A DNA stretch of 64,000 nucleotides from Pseudaestuariivita atlantica (GCF_001205715.1 NZ_AQQZ01000007.1:176056-240055), one strand, 5' to 3'. Shown: positions 17,352 to 26,327, counted from the first letter of the stretch. The notes: generated by a model not told the origin, from the letters alone. Translations and numbers: made by a program.

Positions 17352-18851
17352 TCACAGCGCGGGCGCGGCGATCAGGTCGGCGAGTTTGAGGCGCTGGATC
17401 TTGCCAGACGGGCCTTTCGGCAGTTCGTCGAGGAAATGCACGACGTCGGGCGTCTTGAACGTGCCGAGGCGTTCCTGGCAGAGGTCCTTGAGATCGGCAT
17501 CGGTGACGGGAGAGCCGTCGCGCACGCGCACCGCCGCCTCGACCGTTTCGCCGTAGCGGTCGGATTTGCGGGCGAAGGCCGCGGCCTCGATCACGTCGGG
17601 GTGGGTGTAGAGCGCCTCGTCCACCTCGCGCGGGGCGATGTTTTCGCCGCCCTTGATGATCAGCTCCTTCAGGCGACCGGTGACGAAGATGTAGCCGTCT
17701 GGGTCCATCCGGCCCAAATCGCCGGTGCGCAGCCAGCCGTCGCGGAAGGTGGCGCGGGTGGCGTCGGGGTTGTCGAGGTAGCCGAGCATCACGTTGGGTC
17801 CGCGCACGACGATCTCGCCCTCGGTGCCGTCATTGATGCGGGTGCCGTCGGGGCCCTGGATTTCGACCTCGCAGCCGAAGCCGGTGCCGGGCGAGCCGAT
17901 CTTGCGGGTGCCGGGGGGCAGGGGGTTCGACAGGATCTGCGCGGCGGTCTCGGTCAGGCCCATGGTTTCGATGATGGGGACTGAGAAGCGGCGCTCGAAG
18001 GCGGATTGCGTCTCGACCGCGAGGGCCGACGACGCGGAGCGGCCAAAGCGCAGGCGGGCGCGGCAGGCCTCGTCCGGTTCGGCATCGCCATGCAGGAGGT
18101 GGGAGATGATGGTGGGCACGGCGGAGAACCACGTCACACCCGCCCGCGCGGCCTGATCCCAGAATTGCGAGGCGGAAAAGCGCGACACGACGGCGAGGGA
18201 GCCGCCAGAGACAAGCGCGCCCATGATCGTCACGCAGAGGCCGTTGATGTGGTAGACGGGCAGGACGCAGAAGCCGCGATCGGACGGCCCCAGCGCGTGG
18301 GCGATGGTGGTGGTCCAGCCGCCCGCCAGAAGGCTCGCATGGGAGTGCAGTACGCCCTTGGGCCGGCCCGTTGTGCCGGAGGTATACATCAGAAGGGCGT
18401 GGTCAGCGGGCGTGACGGGGTGCAGCGTCGCGTCGGCCTGTTCGGAGGGGTCGAGCGCCGTGACGCCCGAGGCATTGGCGGTAGCGAACATCTCGGCACA
18501 GGCGGGGTGGACGAAGGCGAAGCGCGCGCCGGAATGGTCGAGCGCATAGGCGATGGCGTCCCGCCCGGCGGCGAGGTTGATCATGGTCGCCCGGAACCCG
18601 CCCGCGAGCGCACCGTACAAGGCCACCAGCCCTTCGCGGCTGTTGGGGGAGACGATGGCGACGCTGTCCCCCTTGGCGACACCTTTCGAGGTCAGGAGGC
18701 GGGCGAAGGCCAGTGCGTGGTCCTGAAGGGTGGCCCAGTCCATCGACGTGTCGGTTTCGGGGAAGACGAAGGCGATACCGCCCGCATTGGCGCGCCGCGC
18801 CAGCCAGTCCCGGACGGTTCCGCCGGGCGGCGTGTCGGCGGCGACAGTCAT
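17352..18851 (-). CDS. sauT: AMP-forming acyl-CoA synthetase, probable sulfoacetate-CoA ligase
   Basis: A 499-residue adenylating enzyme with the P-loop MYTSGTTGRPKGV (about residues 154-166), the adenine motif MGLTETAAQ, the hinge region DLGRMDPDGYIFVTGRLKELI and the C-terminal catalytic lysine in GPSGKIQRLKL. It activates a carboxylate with ATP and CoA. Its ATG overlaps the stop of the acylating aldehyde dehydrogenase by 4 bases. In Cupriavidus necator the same pair (SauT-SauS) turns sulfoacetate into sulfoacetyl-CoA and then sulfoacetaldehyde. The assignment therefore rests on the neighbour; sequence alone gives only the superfamily. It is the last gene of a five-gene operon. Confidence 0.75.
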   Translation of the reverse strand: MTVAADTPPGGTVRDWLARRANAGGIAFVFPETDTSMDWATLQDHALAFARLLTSKGVAKGDSVAIVSPNSREGLVALYGALAGGFRATMINLAAGRDAIAYALDHSGARFAFVHPACAEMFATANASGVTALDPSEQADATLHPVTPADHALLMYTSGTTGRPKGVLHSHASLLAGGWTTTIAHALGPSDRGFCVLPVYHINGLCVTIMGALVSGGSLAVVSRFSASQFWDQAARAGVTWFSAVPTIISHLLHGDAEPDEACRARLRFGRSASSALAVETQSAFERRFSVPIIETMGLTETAAQILSNPLPPGTRKIGSPGTGFGCEVEIQGPDGTRINDGTEGEIVVRGPNVMLGYLDNPDATRATFRDGWLRTGDLGRMDPDGYIFVTGRLKELIIKGGENIAPREVDEALYTHPDVIEAAAFARKSDRYGETVEAAVRVRDGSPVTDADLKDLCQERLGTFKTPDVVHFLDELPKGPSGKIQRLKLADLIAAPAL

Positions 18852-20251
18852 TTTCCGGCCTGCGCCCAGTAGTCGGCGAAGATGTCGTCGAGGCTGGGCT
18901 CACGCGGGGGGATTTCGCGAACGATCTTGGTGGATTGCAGGAAGTGCTTCCAGTGCACGTTCTCGTCCACCGAATTGCCGCCCCACGTGCCGCAGCCCAT
19001 GGACAGCGAAAACGGCATGCCGTTGGTGAACGACCCGCCGGTGGCGAAGGTATGCGCCTGATTGACGATCACGCGGCTGGTGGGGATCGCGGTGGCGAGC
19101 ACCATGGGGCGGTCGGGGTTGGTGGAGTGCAGGCCCACGGAATGGCCCGCGCCCTGGTGCAGCTGGATTTCGCGGGCGATGCGCACGGCGTCGTCGAAGT
19201 CCTTGGCGGAATAAAGCGCCAGAACGCGGCTCAGTTTCTCGCCCGACAGCGGGTGGTCGGGGCCGATGCCCGAGGTGGGGACGGCGATGTATTCGGTCCC
19301 CGCCGGCACCCGACCGTCGAGGCCGAGGGCCGCGATCATCTTGTCGGCGTCCTGCGCGATGGCGGCGCGGTTGAGGTGCCCGTCGGGCCAGAGGGCGGCG
19401 ACGATGGCGGCTTCATCCTCGACCAGCGCGCCGCCAGCCTCGGCCATGGCGGCGATGAAGGCGTCGCGCACGGCGTCGACGACAACCACCGCGTTCTCGG
19501 ACGAGCAGGAGGTGGCGTTGTCGAAGGTCTTGGAGGCGCGGATCTTCTCGGCGGCGGCGGCCAGATCGGCGGTTTCGTCCACGATGACGGTCACGTTGCC
19601 CGCGCCCACGGCGACGGCGGGGGTGCCGGCGGTCTGCGCGCGGTGCACGTTGTTCTGGCTGCCGGTGGCGACGATCATGTCGCAGGTCTCCATCAGGCGC
19701 TGGGTTTTCTCTTTCGAGCCCGGCGCGGGGACCATCTGCACGAGGTCGGGGTCTTCGCCGATCCTGGCGAACTCGGCATGGATGTAGGCGATCAGCGTCT
19801 CGCAGCTGGCCACGCCCTTCGGAGACGGAGCCACCACGATGGCATTGCCGCATTTCAGCGCGTTGATGATGTTGTTGGCGGGGGTCGCGGCGGGGTTGGT
19901 CGAAGGCACGATGGCGCCGACCACGCCCTTGGCGCGGGCGATTTCGGTGATGCCGGTCGCGGCGTCGTCGCGGATCACGCCGAAGGTCGCGACGCCTTGG
20001 ATATCGCGCAGAAGGCCCAGCGTCTTGCGGTGGTTCTTGGTGATCTTGTCGGGCACGTTGCCGAGGCCCGTGGTGTCGACCGCCAGTTCGGCGAGGTGCC
20101 GGTTGCGGCCCGGCTCCATGATGGCCCAGCCCACGGCCTGAGCCGCGCGGTCATACCGTTCCTGCGACCCGTCCGCTTCGAACCGGGCCTGCGCGGCACG
20201 GGCGCGGGCGACGATGGCATCGAGTTCGGTGAGGGGATCGGGCGCGGTCAT
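18848..20251 (-). CDS. sauS: CoA-acylating aldehyde dehydrogenase, probable sulfoacetaldehyde dehydrogenase
   Basis: A 467-residue aldehyde dehydrogenase of the CoA-acylating (EutE/PduP/AdhE-N) type. The catalytic cysteine lies in DNATSCSSENAVVV, with the Rossmann helix region VPSTNPAATPANNIINALK and the oxyanion/cofactor segment TGSQNNVHRA. Length and pattern, including HSVGLHSTNPD and SMGCGTWGGNS near the C-terminus, agree with acylating sulfoacetaldehyde dehydrogenase, which reduces sulfoacetyl-CoA with NADPH. The start chosen has the family N-terminus MTAPDPLTEL. The gene follows the transporter genes after a strong hairpin and overlaps the CoA ligase start, giving a compact catabolic unit. 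A general acyl-CoA reductase cannot be excluded. Confidence 0.8.
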   Translation of the reverse strand: MTAPDPLTELDAIVARARAAQARFEADGSQERYDRAAQAVGWAIMEPGRNRHLAELAVDTTGLGNVPDKITKNHRKTLGLLRDIQGVATFGVIRDDAATGITEIARAKGVVGAIVPSTNPAATPANNIINALKCGNAIVVAPSPKGVASCETLIAYIHAEFARIGEDPDLVQMVPAPGSKEKTQRLMETCDMIVATGSQNNVHRAQTAGTPAVAVGAGNVTVIVDETADLAAAAEKIRASKTFDNATSCSSENAVVVVDAVRDAFIAAMAEAGGALVEDEAAIVAALWPDGHLNRAAIAQDADKMIAALGLDGRVPAGTEYIAVPTSGIGPDHPLSGEKLSRVLALYSAKDFDDAVRIAREIQLHQGAGHSVGLHSTNPDRPMVLATAIPTSRVIVNQAHTFATGGSFTNGMPFSLSMGCGTWGGNSVDENVHWKHFLQSTKIVREIPPREPSLDDIFADYWAQAGK

Positions 20252-20271
20252 GTCATGTCCTGTGAAAGGGT

Positions 20272-20299
20272 GCGGTGCGCGGGACGATCCGCGCACCGC
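20272..20299 (-). terminator. Strong intercistronic hairpin between tctC-like and sauS genes
   Basis: GCGGTGCGCGG (20272-20282) pairs perfectly with CCGCGCACCGC (20289-20299) around a 6-base loop. It lies 9 bases downstream of the binding-protein stop and 20 bases before the dehydrogenase start, with no U-tract. Such hairpins after solute-binding protein genes usually stabilise the upstream mRNA or cause partial termination, giving more binding protein than enzyme. Confidence 0.7.
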
Positions 20300-20308
20300 C
20301 GGTTCGGG

Positions 20309-21277
20309 TCAAAGGCCTGCGAGAAGCTCTTTCAGCGTTTTCTCGCGCGCTGCCCACATTTCCTGCACTTCGGCGCGGTTCATGATGTGCATCGGGCTGC
20401 CACCGGCCTTCATCTTGCCGGCCACGCGGCCATTGGCGAACATCGTCGGCACGATTTCGGCCAGCTTGTCGATGATCGGCTGGGGCGTGCCCTTGGGCAC
20501 CATCACGCCGCGGAAGTTGACCGATGCGTTGTCGATGTCATAGCCCTGCTCCATCATCGTCGGCACGTCGGGCAGGAAGTCGTTGCGTTCCAGGTCGAAC
20601 ACGCCGAGGATCTTGACGTTGCCCGCCTCACGCGCGCGGAACGCGTCCGACAGGTTGTTGACGCCGCCGAGGACTTCGCCCGCGATCACGGCCTTCATGG
20701 CACCCGCGCCGCCCTTGCTGTTGGGGATGTAGGCCAGTTTCACGCCCGCCGCCTTTTCAAGCTGCAGCGCCGCGATGTGGTGACCCACGAAGAGGCCCGC
20801 GCCCGAGAAGGTCAGCCCGCCGGGGTTTTCCTTGGCATAGTTCACCACATCGGCCATCGAGTTGAACGGGCTGTCGGCGGCCACGACGAAGACGGCCGGG
20901 TCGGCACCCCAGTTGGCGATGGGTTCAAAGCTGTCGGCACCGTATTCCACGCCGCCTTCGATCGACTGCGCGATGAAGTGGGGGATGTTGTAGGCACCAA
21001 GCGTGTAGCCGTCCGCTTCGGCCTGCGTCGCGAACCAGTTCCAGCCCACGCGGCCACCCGCGCCGGGTTTGTTGATGATCGCGATGGGCATGCCCAGCGC
21101 GTCGTCGTTGCCCGCGGTCATGGTCACGATCCGCGCCTGGAAGTCGGTCGCCCCGCCCGCGCCGTAGCTGACCATCAGCATCATCGGGCGTTCGGGATAG
21201 TTGGCGTGGCCGTCGGCGGCGGCGGCTCCGGTCAGGCCCATCAGGGCGATGGACGCGGCTGCAATAAGGTTCTTCAT
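20309..21277 (-). CDS. Tripartite tricarboxylate transporter (TTT) solute-binding protein, TctC-like
   Basis: A 322-residue periplasmic protein with a clear Sec signal peptide (residues 1-21, cleavage after GAAA-A). The mature part has TctC/Bug-family features: YPERPMMLMVSYGAGGATD at the start, INKPGAGGRVGWNW, and the family ending with repeated basic helices. The AAGGGAGG Shine-Dalgarno fixes the start at 21277; 58 more open codons upstream have no support. It binds the substrate, probably a sulfonate carboxylate such as sulfoacetate given the genes downstream, and hands it to the TctA/TctB permease encoded just upstream. Confidence 0.9.
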   Translation of the reverse strand: MKNLIAAASIALMGLTGAAAADGHANYPERPMMLMVSYGAGGATDFQARIVTMTAGNDDALGMPIAIINKPGAGGRVGWNWFATQAEADGYTLGAYNIPHFIAQSIEGGVEYGADSFEPIANWGADPAVFVVAADSPFNSMADVVNYAKENPGGLTFSGAGLFVGHHIAALQLEKAAGVKLAYIPNSKGGAGAMKAVIAGEVLGGVNNLSDAFRAREAGNVKILGVFDLERNDFLPDVPTMMEQGYDIDNASVNFRGVMVPKGTPQPIIDKLAEIVPTMFANGRVAGKMKAGGSPMHIMNRAEVQEMWAAREKTLKELLAGL

Positions 21278-21317
21278 GGTTTTCCTCCCTTGGAATGTGC
21301 TCTGCCGCTTTTGCGGT

Positions 21318-21782
21318 TCAGAAGAAGATCTCTCGCGGTGTGAAGACATTGAGTAGCATCGCGAAGAGGCCGTACATGACGGCGAGAAAGCCCGCCGTGA
21401 TGATGATGCGCCGGACCCAGCTTTTGACCTCGCCGTGGGGGGCGGGGTCATAGAGGGTGACGAGAATGAAGAAGGTGATGGTCGACGCGGTGTAGAAACC
21501 CAGCGTCTGCGCCGCCCAGAAGACGTAGACCAGCGCCACCACGAGGCCCGGCAGGATGTTGCGGATTGCCGTGGCCGACAGGCCGTTGCCCACCTTGGTC
21601 CGGCCCAGGAGCGCCTTGCCGAAGGTCCAGAGCGCCAGCACCACGAACACGGTCGAAATGATGCGCGGGAACAGGAACGCCGCCGCCGGTTGCGCGGTGT
21701 AGGAGATATAGGCGACGGTCACGCCCACCGCGGCGACGAGGCCGCTGGCGATTATGTGCTGGTTGCGGGGCAGGTCTGTCAT
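21318..21782 (-). CDS. TTT small permease subunit, TctB-like
   Basis: A 154-residue membrane protein with four predicted segments (about residues 12-30, 36-54, 79-101 and 124-144), the build of the small TctB subunit. Sequence conservation in this family is low, so the call depends on topology and on position between the TctA-like and TctC-like genes. Its start overlaps the TctA stop by 4 bases (ATGA), and 40 bases separate it from the binding-protein gene. Confidence 0.88.
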   Translation of the reverse strand: MTDLPRNQHIIASGLVAAVGVTVAYISYTAQPAAAFLFPRIISTVFVVLALWTFGKALLGRTKVGNGLSATAIRNILPGLVVALVYVFWAAQTLGFYTASTITFFILVTLYDPAPHGEVKSWVRRIIITAGFLAVMYGLFAMLLNVFTPREIFF

Positions 21783-23308
21783 GACAGCGCCTCTTCCTTG
21801 GCGACCGCGTCGTCCTTGGTCGTGTAGCGGCGGCTGCGCAGTTCCATCCAGCCGGAATAGGCGACCGAGGCGACCACGATGCCGATGAGCAGGAGGTTCA
21901 GCGGGCCGGTGAAGAAGTAGCTGCCGATGGACGAGGTCGCATTGGCGATCATGGAGCCCTGGATGAAGTTCGCCTCGGCAATCGGGCCGAGGATGAGGCC
22001 AAGGACCAGCGGCGCCGCCGAGAACCCGAAGCGTTCGAGGAAAAACATCCCCGTGCCGAGCGCCATCATGATGTAGACGTCACCCATCGAGTTCTGGACC
22101 GAGTAGCTGCCGAAGACCGCCAGCCCCAGCACCACGGCGGCCATCACGTTGTTCGGCACCTGTGCGACGCGCGCCGCCAGCCCCGCGATGTAGAGGCCGA
22201 AGATGCACATCAGGATCTGCCCGATCAGCATCGAGTTGATGAAGGTCCACGCGACCTCGGGGTAGTTGTCGAAGAGGTCGCTGCCGGGGAAGATGCCGTG
22301 GATCAAGAGGCCGCCCAGCAGGACTGCGGCGGTGGGTGAGCCGGGGATCGACAGCGTGAGCAGAGGCACCAGCGAGGGGCCGACCATGGCGTTGTTGGCG
22401 CTTTCCGCCGCGATCACGCCTTCGCTGTGGCCGGTGCCGAACTTGCCGCGTTCGGGGCTCATCTTCTTGGCCTGGTCATAGGCGACAAGCCCCGCGATCT
22501 GGCCGCCCACGCCGGGGATCAGACCGATGATCGACCCGGTGATCGTGCCGATGCTGAGGGCGCGGAAGCGGTTGAAGACTTCGCGGAAAGCCTTTGAGAT
22601 CGGGTGCTTTTCGACCGACAGAACCTCGGCATCAAGCCGCGCGCGGCCCTTGGCGAACATGGTGATGACCTGCGGGATGGCAAAGAGGCCGATCAGTGCC
22701 GGGATCACATTGATCCCGCCCGAGACGCTGGAATGGAAGATGAAGCGCTGCGCGCCCATGATGTCGTCGAACCCGATGGTCGCGAGCCAGAGGCCGATGC
22801 AGCCCGACAGGAGCCCTTTGACCACCGAACTGGAATCGAGCGAGCCGATGATCGTCACACCAAGGATCGCGAGCCAGAAGAGGTGCGAGGGGCCGAACGC
22901 CAGCGCCCATTGCGCCAGAAGAGGTGTGAGGAAGATCAGGAGCAGCACGCCGAAGACGCCGCCCACGGCGGAGGCGATAAAGGACAGTTGCAGCGCCCGC
23001 GCGCCTTCGCCCTTCTTGGCCATCGTGTGTCCGTCGAGCGTGGTGGCGATATTTGCGGGGGCGCCGGGTATCTTCAGCAGGATCGCGCTGACCGCTCCGC
23101 CCGCGACGGTGGAGGTATAGGCCGCGCCCAGCAGGATCAGGCCCGAGGCCGGTTCCAGCCGGAAGGTGAAGGGGATCAGGAGCGCCACGGCCATCGTGGG
23201 CGACAGGCCCGGCGTCGCCCCAAGGATCAGCCCGCCGACCGTCCCCAGCAGAAGCAGCATGAAGTTGAACGGCGTGAAGACGTCGCCGAAATAGTAGATG
23301 AACTCCAA
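21779..23308 (-). CDS. TTT large permease subunit, TctA-like
   Basis: A 509-residue protein with about twelve membrane segments. The diagnostic TctA motif GLILGATPGLSPTMAVALLIPFTF (residues about 26-49, quoted in part) and its internal repeat GLIPGVGGQIAGLVAYD (near residue 270) are both present, as are SIPGSPTAAVLLGGLLIHGI and GTVGG near the ends. It forms the proton- or sodium-driven channel of the uptake system. It is the first gene of the operon, and the divergent LacI-type regulator gene starts 104 bases away. Confidence 0.93.
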   Translation of the reverse strand: MEFIYYFGDVFTPFNFMLLLLGTVGGLILGATPGLSPTMAVALLIPFTFRLEPASGLILLGAAYTSTVAGGAVSAILLKIPGAPANIATTLDGHTMAKKGEGARALQLSFIASAVGGVFGVLLLIFLTPLLAQWALAFGPSHLFWLAILGVTIIGSLDSSSVVKGLLSGCIGLWLATIGFDDIMGAQRFIFHSSVSGGINVIPALIGLFAIPQVITMFAKGRARLDAEVLSVEKHPISKAFREVFNRFRALSIGTITGSIIGLIPGVGGQIAGLVAYDQAKKMSPERGKFGTGHSEGVIAAESANNAMVGPSLVPLLTLSIPGSPTAAVLLGGLLIHGIFPGSDLFDNYPEVAWTFINSMLIGQILMCIFGLYIAGLAARVAQVPNNVMAAVVLGLAVFGSYSVQNSMGDVYIMMALGTGMFFLERFGFSAAPLVLGLILGPIAEANFIQGSMIANATSSIGSYFFTGPLNLLLIGIVVASVAYSGWMELRSRRYTTKDDAVAKEEALS

Positions 23309-23360
23309 GCCGTATCCTCCCCAAACGCAGCTTGTCGCGATTGAGATGTGAGGGTAAGTG

Positions 23361-23388
23361 ATGAAAATAGTTTTGCAAATGTTTTCAT
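23361..23388. promoter_or_regulatory. Candidate LacI-family operator between tctA-like and regulator genes
   Basis: The intergenic region has an AT-rich patch with the inverted repeat ATGAAAA (23361-23367) and TTTTCAT (23382-23388), and inside it the perfect palindrome TTTGCAAA (23372-23379) with a central GC step as in LacI-type operators. It lies 25 bases before the regulator start and 53 bases before the operon start, where a repressor could control both directions. Confidence 0.55.
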
Positions 23389-23412
23389 TTTTGGCGCAGG
23401 AACGGGTCGCAG

Positions 23413-24435
23413 ATGGCTGATAACGCGAAACAAAAGGCCGATATACTGGCCGTGGCCAAGGCGGCGCGGGTGTCGCCGTCGACCGTGTCGCGCAGCTTCA
23501 ACCACCCCGAACTGGTCAAGCCCGCGACTCGCAAGAAAATCGACGCGGCGGTGCGGCGGCTGGGCTATATCCGCAACCGCGCGGCGCAGACGATCCACGG
23601 CATCCGCAGCGGGACGATCGGGGTGATCGTGCCGACGATCGACCAGGCGATCTTTGCCGAGCTGATCCAGAGTTTCTCGTCGGCGGTGGAGGAGATGGGG
23701 TTCACGATCCTTCTGGCCTCTCACGGCTACAGCCTTGAACGGGAATACGCGCTGGCGCGGAAGATGCTCGAACACCGGGTGGACGGGATCGGCCTGATCG
23801 GGATCGAGCATTCGGCGGATACCTATGAGCTTCTGGCGCAGCAGAACATCCCGGCGCTTCTGTTGTGGAACCATTCGGCGGAGGCGCCCTTGCCCTGCGT
23901 CGGGTCGGACAATTACCGCGCGGGGTACCTGATCGGGGAGCATGTCGCGGCGCTGGGCCATGAACGCATCGCGGCGCTGTTCCCGCCGCTTGACGGCAAT
24001 GACCGGGCCAGCGGGCGCATGCGCGGCGTGACCGATGCCCTGAAGGCGCAAGGCCGCGCCATCGACACGCTCTGGCGGCTGGAAACGCCCTATAGCGTGG
24101 CCTCGGCCAAGTCGGCGGTGCGGGGGCTGATCACGGCGAAAGAGCGGCCCACGGCGCTGATCTGCGGCAATGACGTGCTGGCCTGGGGCGCGCTGCACGC
24201 GCTGTCGCGGGATGGCGTGGACGTGCCCGGAGAGATGGCGGTGACGGGGATCGGCGATTTCAACGGCTCGCGCGATTTCGAACCGTCGCTGACCACCGTG
24301 CGCATCCCGGCGCGCACCATCGGCACCAAGGCGGCGGATGCCATCGTGCAGCTGATCACCTCGGGCGCGGAGGCCGAGGTGGGGGCGCTGGTGATGCCGG
24401 AACTGATCGTGCGCCGGACGAGCGGCGCGGGGTAG
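23413..24435 (+). CDS. LacI-family transcriptional regulator
   Basis: A 340-residue repressor-type protein. The N-terminal helix-turn-helix and hinge occupy residues 10-65 (AVAKAARVSPSTVSRSFNHP, then RNRAAQTIHGIRSG), followed by a periplasmic-binding-protein-like effector domain (GVIVPTIDQAIFAEL through VRIPARTIGTKAADAIV). It is divergent from the transport and CoA-ligase operon with a candidate operator between them, so local control is likely, with the transported substrate or its CoA ester as inducer. LacI members usually sense sugars; a sulfonate effector would be unusual. Confidence 0.9.
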   Translation: MADNAKQKADILAVAKAARVSPSTVSRSFNHPELVKPATRKKIDAAVRRLGYIRNRAAQTIHGIRSGTIGVIVPTIDQAIFAELIQSFSSAVEEMGFTILLASHGYSLEREYALARKMLEHRVDGIGLIGIEHSADTYELLAQQNIPALLLWNHSAEAPLPCVGSDNYRAGYLIGEHVAALGHERIAALFPPLDGNDRASGRMRGVTDALKAQGRAIDTLWRLETPYSVASAKSAVRGLITAKERPTALICGNDVLAWGALHALSRDGVDVPGEMAVTGIGDFNGSRDFEPSLTTVRIPARTIGTKAADAIVQLITSGAEAEVGALVMPELIVRRTSGAG

Positions 24436-24441
24436 GGCGCG

Positions 24442-24858
24442 TCAGTCGTCGCGCCCCGGCTCGTTCGGGTTGCTGGAGAACAGCGCGATCTTGTTGCCCT
24501 GCGGGTCGCGCAGGTAGCCCACGTAGAAGCGCGGGCCGTAATCGGGACGGAACCCCGGAGCGCCTTCATCCTTGCCACCGGCGGCGAGTGCTGCGGCGTG
24601 CAGGGCGCGGACCTGCGCCTGCGAAGGGGCCTCGAACGCGGTCATGGTGCCGTTCCCGGCGCGCGCGGCCTGCCCGTCGAAGGGCGGCTTGACATAGAAA
24701 TCCGGCGAAACCGGCCTTTCGCCCGCCGGGACGGGCAGGGCAAAGCTGAGCCCTTCCGGCCCTTCGTCGAGGTCATAACCGAGCGCGTGCAGGAAGGCGG
24801 TGTAGAAGCGACGGGCGGCGGCAATGTCGTCGGCCCCGACGGTGACATAGGCGATCAT
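24442..24858 (-). CDS. VOC-family (glyoxalase/bleomycin-resistance fold) protein
   Basis: A 138-residue protein with two beta-alpha-beta-beta-beta halves: MIAYVTVGADDIAAARRFYTAF at the start and FYVGYLRDPQGNKIALFSSNP at the end. These are the standard VOC strands and the DPxGNxI ending. The metal ligands expected in glyoxalase I are only partly present, so the activity is unknown. GGAGAG before the ATG at 24858 fixes the start. It is convergent with the LacI gene 6 bases away. Confidence 0.85.
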   Translation of the reverse strand: MIAYVTVGADDIAAARRFYTAFLHALGYDLDEGPEGLSFALPVPAGERPVSPDFYVKPPFDGQAARAGNGTMTAFEAPSQAQVRALHAAALAAGGKDEGAPGFRPDYGPRFYVGYLRDPQGNKIALFSSNPNEPGRDD

Positions 24859-25007
24859 GTGCGGCTCTCCGGTCGGACGGGGCGGCGGTGCCGGGGACAC
24901 TAGGCAAGGCGGTGCCGGGATTCAATCCTGTGGACCGGGTGGCGGGCGGGTGCGGACTGCGGTATCGGTGTGGCATGACCCATACCTTGCCGCCGCGCCC
25001 CGCCTTC

Positions 25008-26042
25008 ATGTCCGACTACACCCCCGCCGAGGATCGTTATGACCGCATGCAGTACCGCCGTTGCGGGCGGTCGGGGCTGAAGCTGCCCGCGATCTCGCTG
25101 GGATTGTGGCACAATTTCGGAGAGGACACGCCGCACGAGACCAAGCGGGAGATGTGCCGTACGGCGTTCGACCACGGGATCACGCATTTCGACCTCGCCA
25201 ACAATTACGGCCCGCCCGCCGGGTCGGCGGAGGTCGCCTTCGGAGAGATCCTGAGGACCAATTTCGCGGGGTTGCGGGACGAGCTGATCATCTCGAACAA
25301 GGCGGGCTACCGGATGTGGCCGGGGCCGTATGGAGAGTTCGGCAGCCGCAAGTACCTGGTCGCGTCCTGCGACCAGTCGCTGGCGCGGTGCGGGGTCGAT
25401 TACTTCGACATCTTCTATTCCCACCGCTTCGATCCCGAGACGCCGCTGGAAGAGACGATGGGGGCGCTCGACCACATCGTGCGGTCGGGGCGGGCGCTGT
25501 ATGCCGGCATCTCGTCCTACAATTCGCGCCGGACGCGGGAGGCGGTGGCGATCCTGAAGGACCTCGGCACACCCTGCGTGATCCACCAGCCGTCCTACAA
25601 CATGCTGAACCGCTGGGTGGAGGAGGACGGTTTGCTGGACACGCTGGAGGAGGCGGGCGTGGGGTCGATCGCCTTCACGCCGCTCGCACAGGGTATCCTG
25701 ACGAAGAAGTACCTGGGCGGCATCCCCGAAGGCAGCCGCGCGACGCAGGGCAAGTCGCTGCGCGACGAGATGCTGAGCGAGCGCGCGCTGGCCTCGGTCC
25801 GGGGGCTGAACGGGATGGCAGAGGCGCGCGGCCAGACGCTGGCGCAGATGGCGCTTGCATGGGTGCTGCGGGGAGGCCGGGTCACGTCGGCCCTGATCGG
25901 GGCGTCGAAGGCCTCGCAGATCGTGGATTGCGCGGGCGCGGTTCGGAACCTCGACTTCTCTGACGCCGAACTGGCCGAGATCGACCGGCTGGCGCAGGAT
26001 GAAGGCATCAACCTGTGGGCCCGGTCGTCCGAGACGGAGTGA
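25008..26042 (+). CDS. Aldo/keto reductase, L-glyceraldehyde-3-phosphate reductase (YghZ) type
   Basis: A 344-residue TIM-barrel oxidoreductase very close in pattern to E. coli YghZ (346 residues): MQYRRCGRSGLKLPAISLGL, WHNFGE, HFDLANNYGPPAGSAE, KAGYRMWPGPYGEFGSRKYL and FYSHRFD all match. The catalytic tetrad is D and Y in FDLANNYGP, K in NKAGY and H in YSHR. YghZ reduces L-glyceraldehyde 3-phosphate and other aldehydes with NADPH. Two starts are possible, ATG 25008 (used, by family length) or ATG 24975, 11 codons longer; neither has a good Shine-Dalgarno. It appears monocistronic. Confidence 0.9.
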   Translation: MSDYTPAEDRYDRMQYRRCGRSGLKLPAISLGLWHNFGEDTPHETKREMCRTAFDHGITHFDLANNYGPPAGSAEVAFGEILRTNFAGLRDELIISNKAGYRMWPGPYGEFGSRKYLVASCDQSLARCGVDYFDIFYSHRFDPETPLEETMGALDHIVRSGRALYAGISSYNSRRTREAVAILKDLGTPCVIHQPSYNMLNRWVEEDGLLDTLEEAGVGSIAFTPLAQGILTKKYLGGIPEGSRATQGKSLRDEMLSERALASVRGLNGMAEARGQTLAQMALAWVLRGGRVTSALIGASKASQIVDCAGAVRNLDFSDAELAEIDRLAQDEGINLWARSSETE

Positions 26043-26063
26043 GCTTGCGCTGCCGGGGGGGGG

Positions 26064-26223
26064 CGGAATCAAGGCCGGAGGCCGCCGCGCATCGCCGGGC
26101 CCTCCCACGGCCCGGCGATTTGGTGGGTGTTGGCGCGCCGATCGCAGCTAATGCGGGGTGGCGGGGATAAAGGGCGCGGGAATGACCGTCGGGTCGCCGG
26201 TCCAGGTCCCGTCGCCGCGCGGC
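26064..26223. repeat. 160-bp intergenic repeat, copy 1
   Basis: This copy matches 26328-26487 with about 16 substitutions and no gap (about 90% by eye). It contains a perfect 9-bp hairpin, CGCCGGGCC / GGCCCGGCG, about 30 bases from the left end. No coding sense was found. Confidence 0.8.
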
Positions 26224-26327
26224 TTGGCGTGGGGTTGGGGACAAGGGCGGCGCGGCTGGGCGGCGCTTTGATCCGACTATGTACTTGGGGGGTGCCGGTG
26301 TGGGGCGCATCTCTGCTCAGGTTCGCG

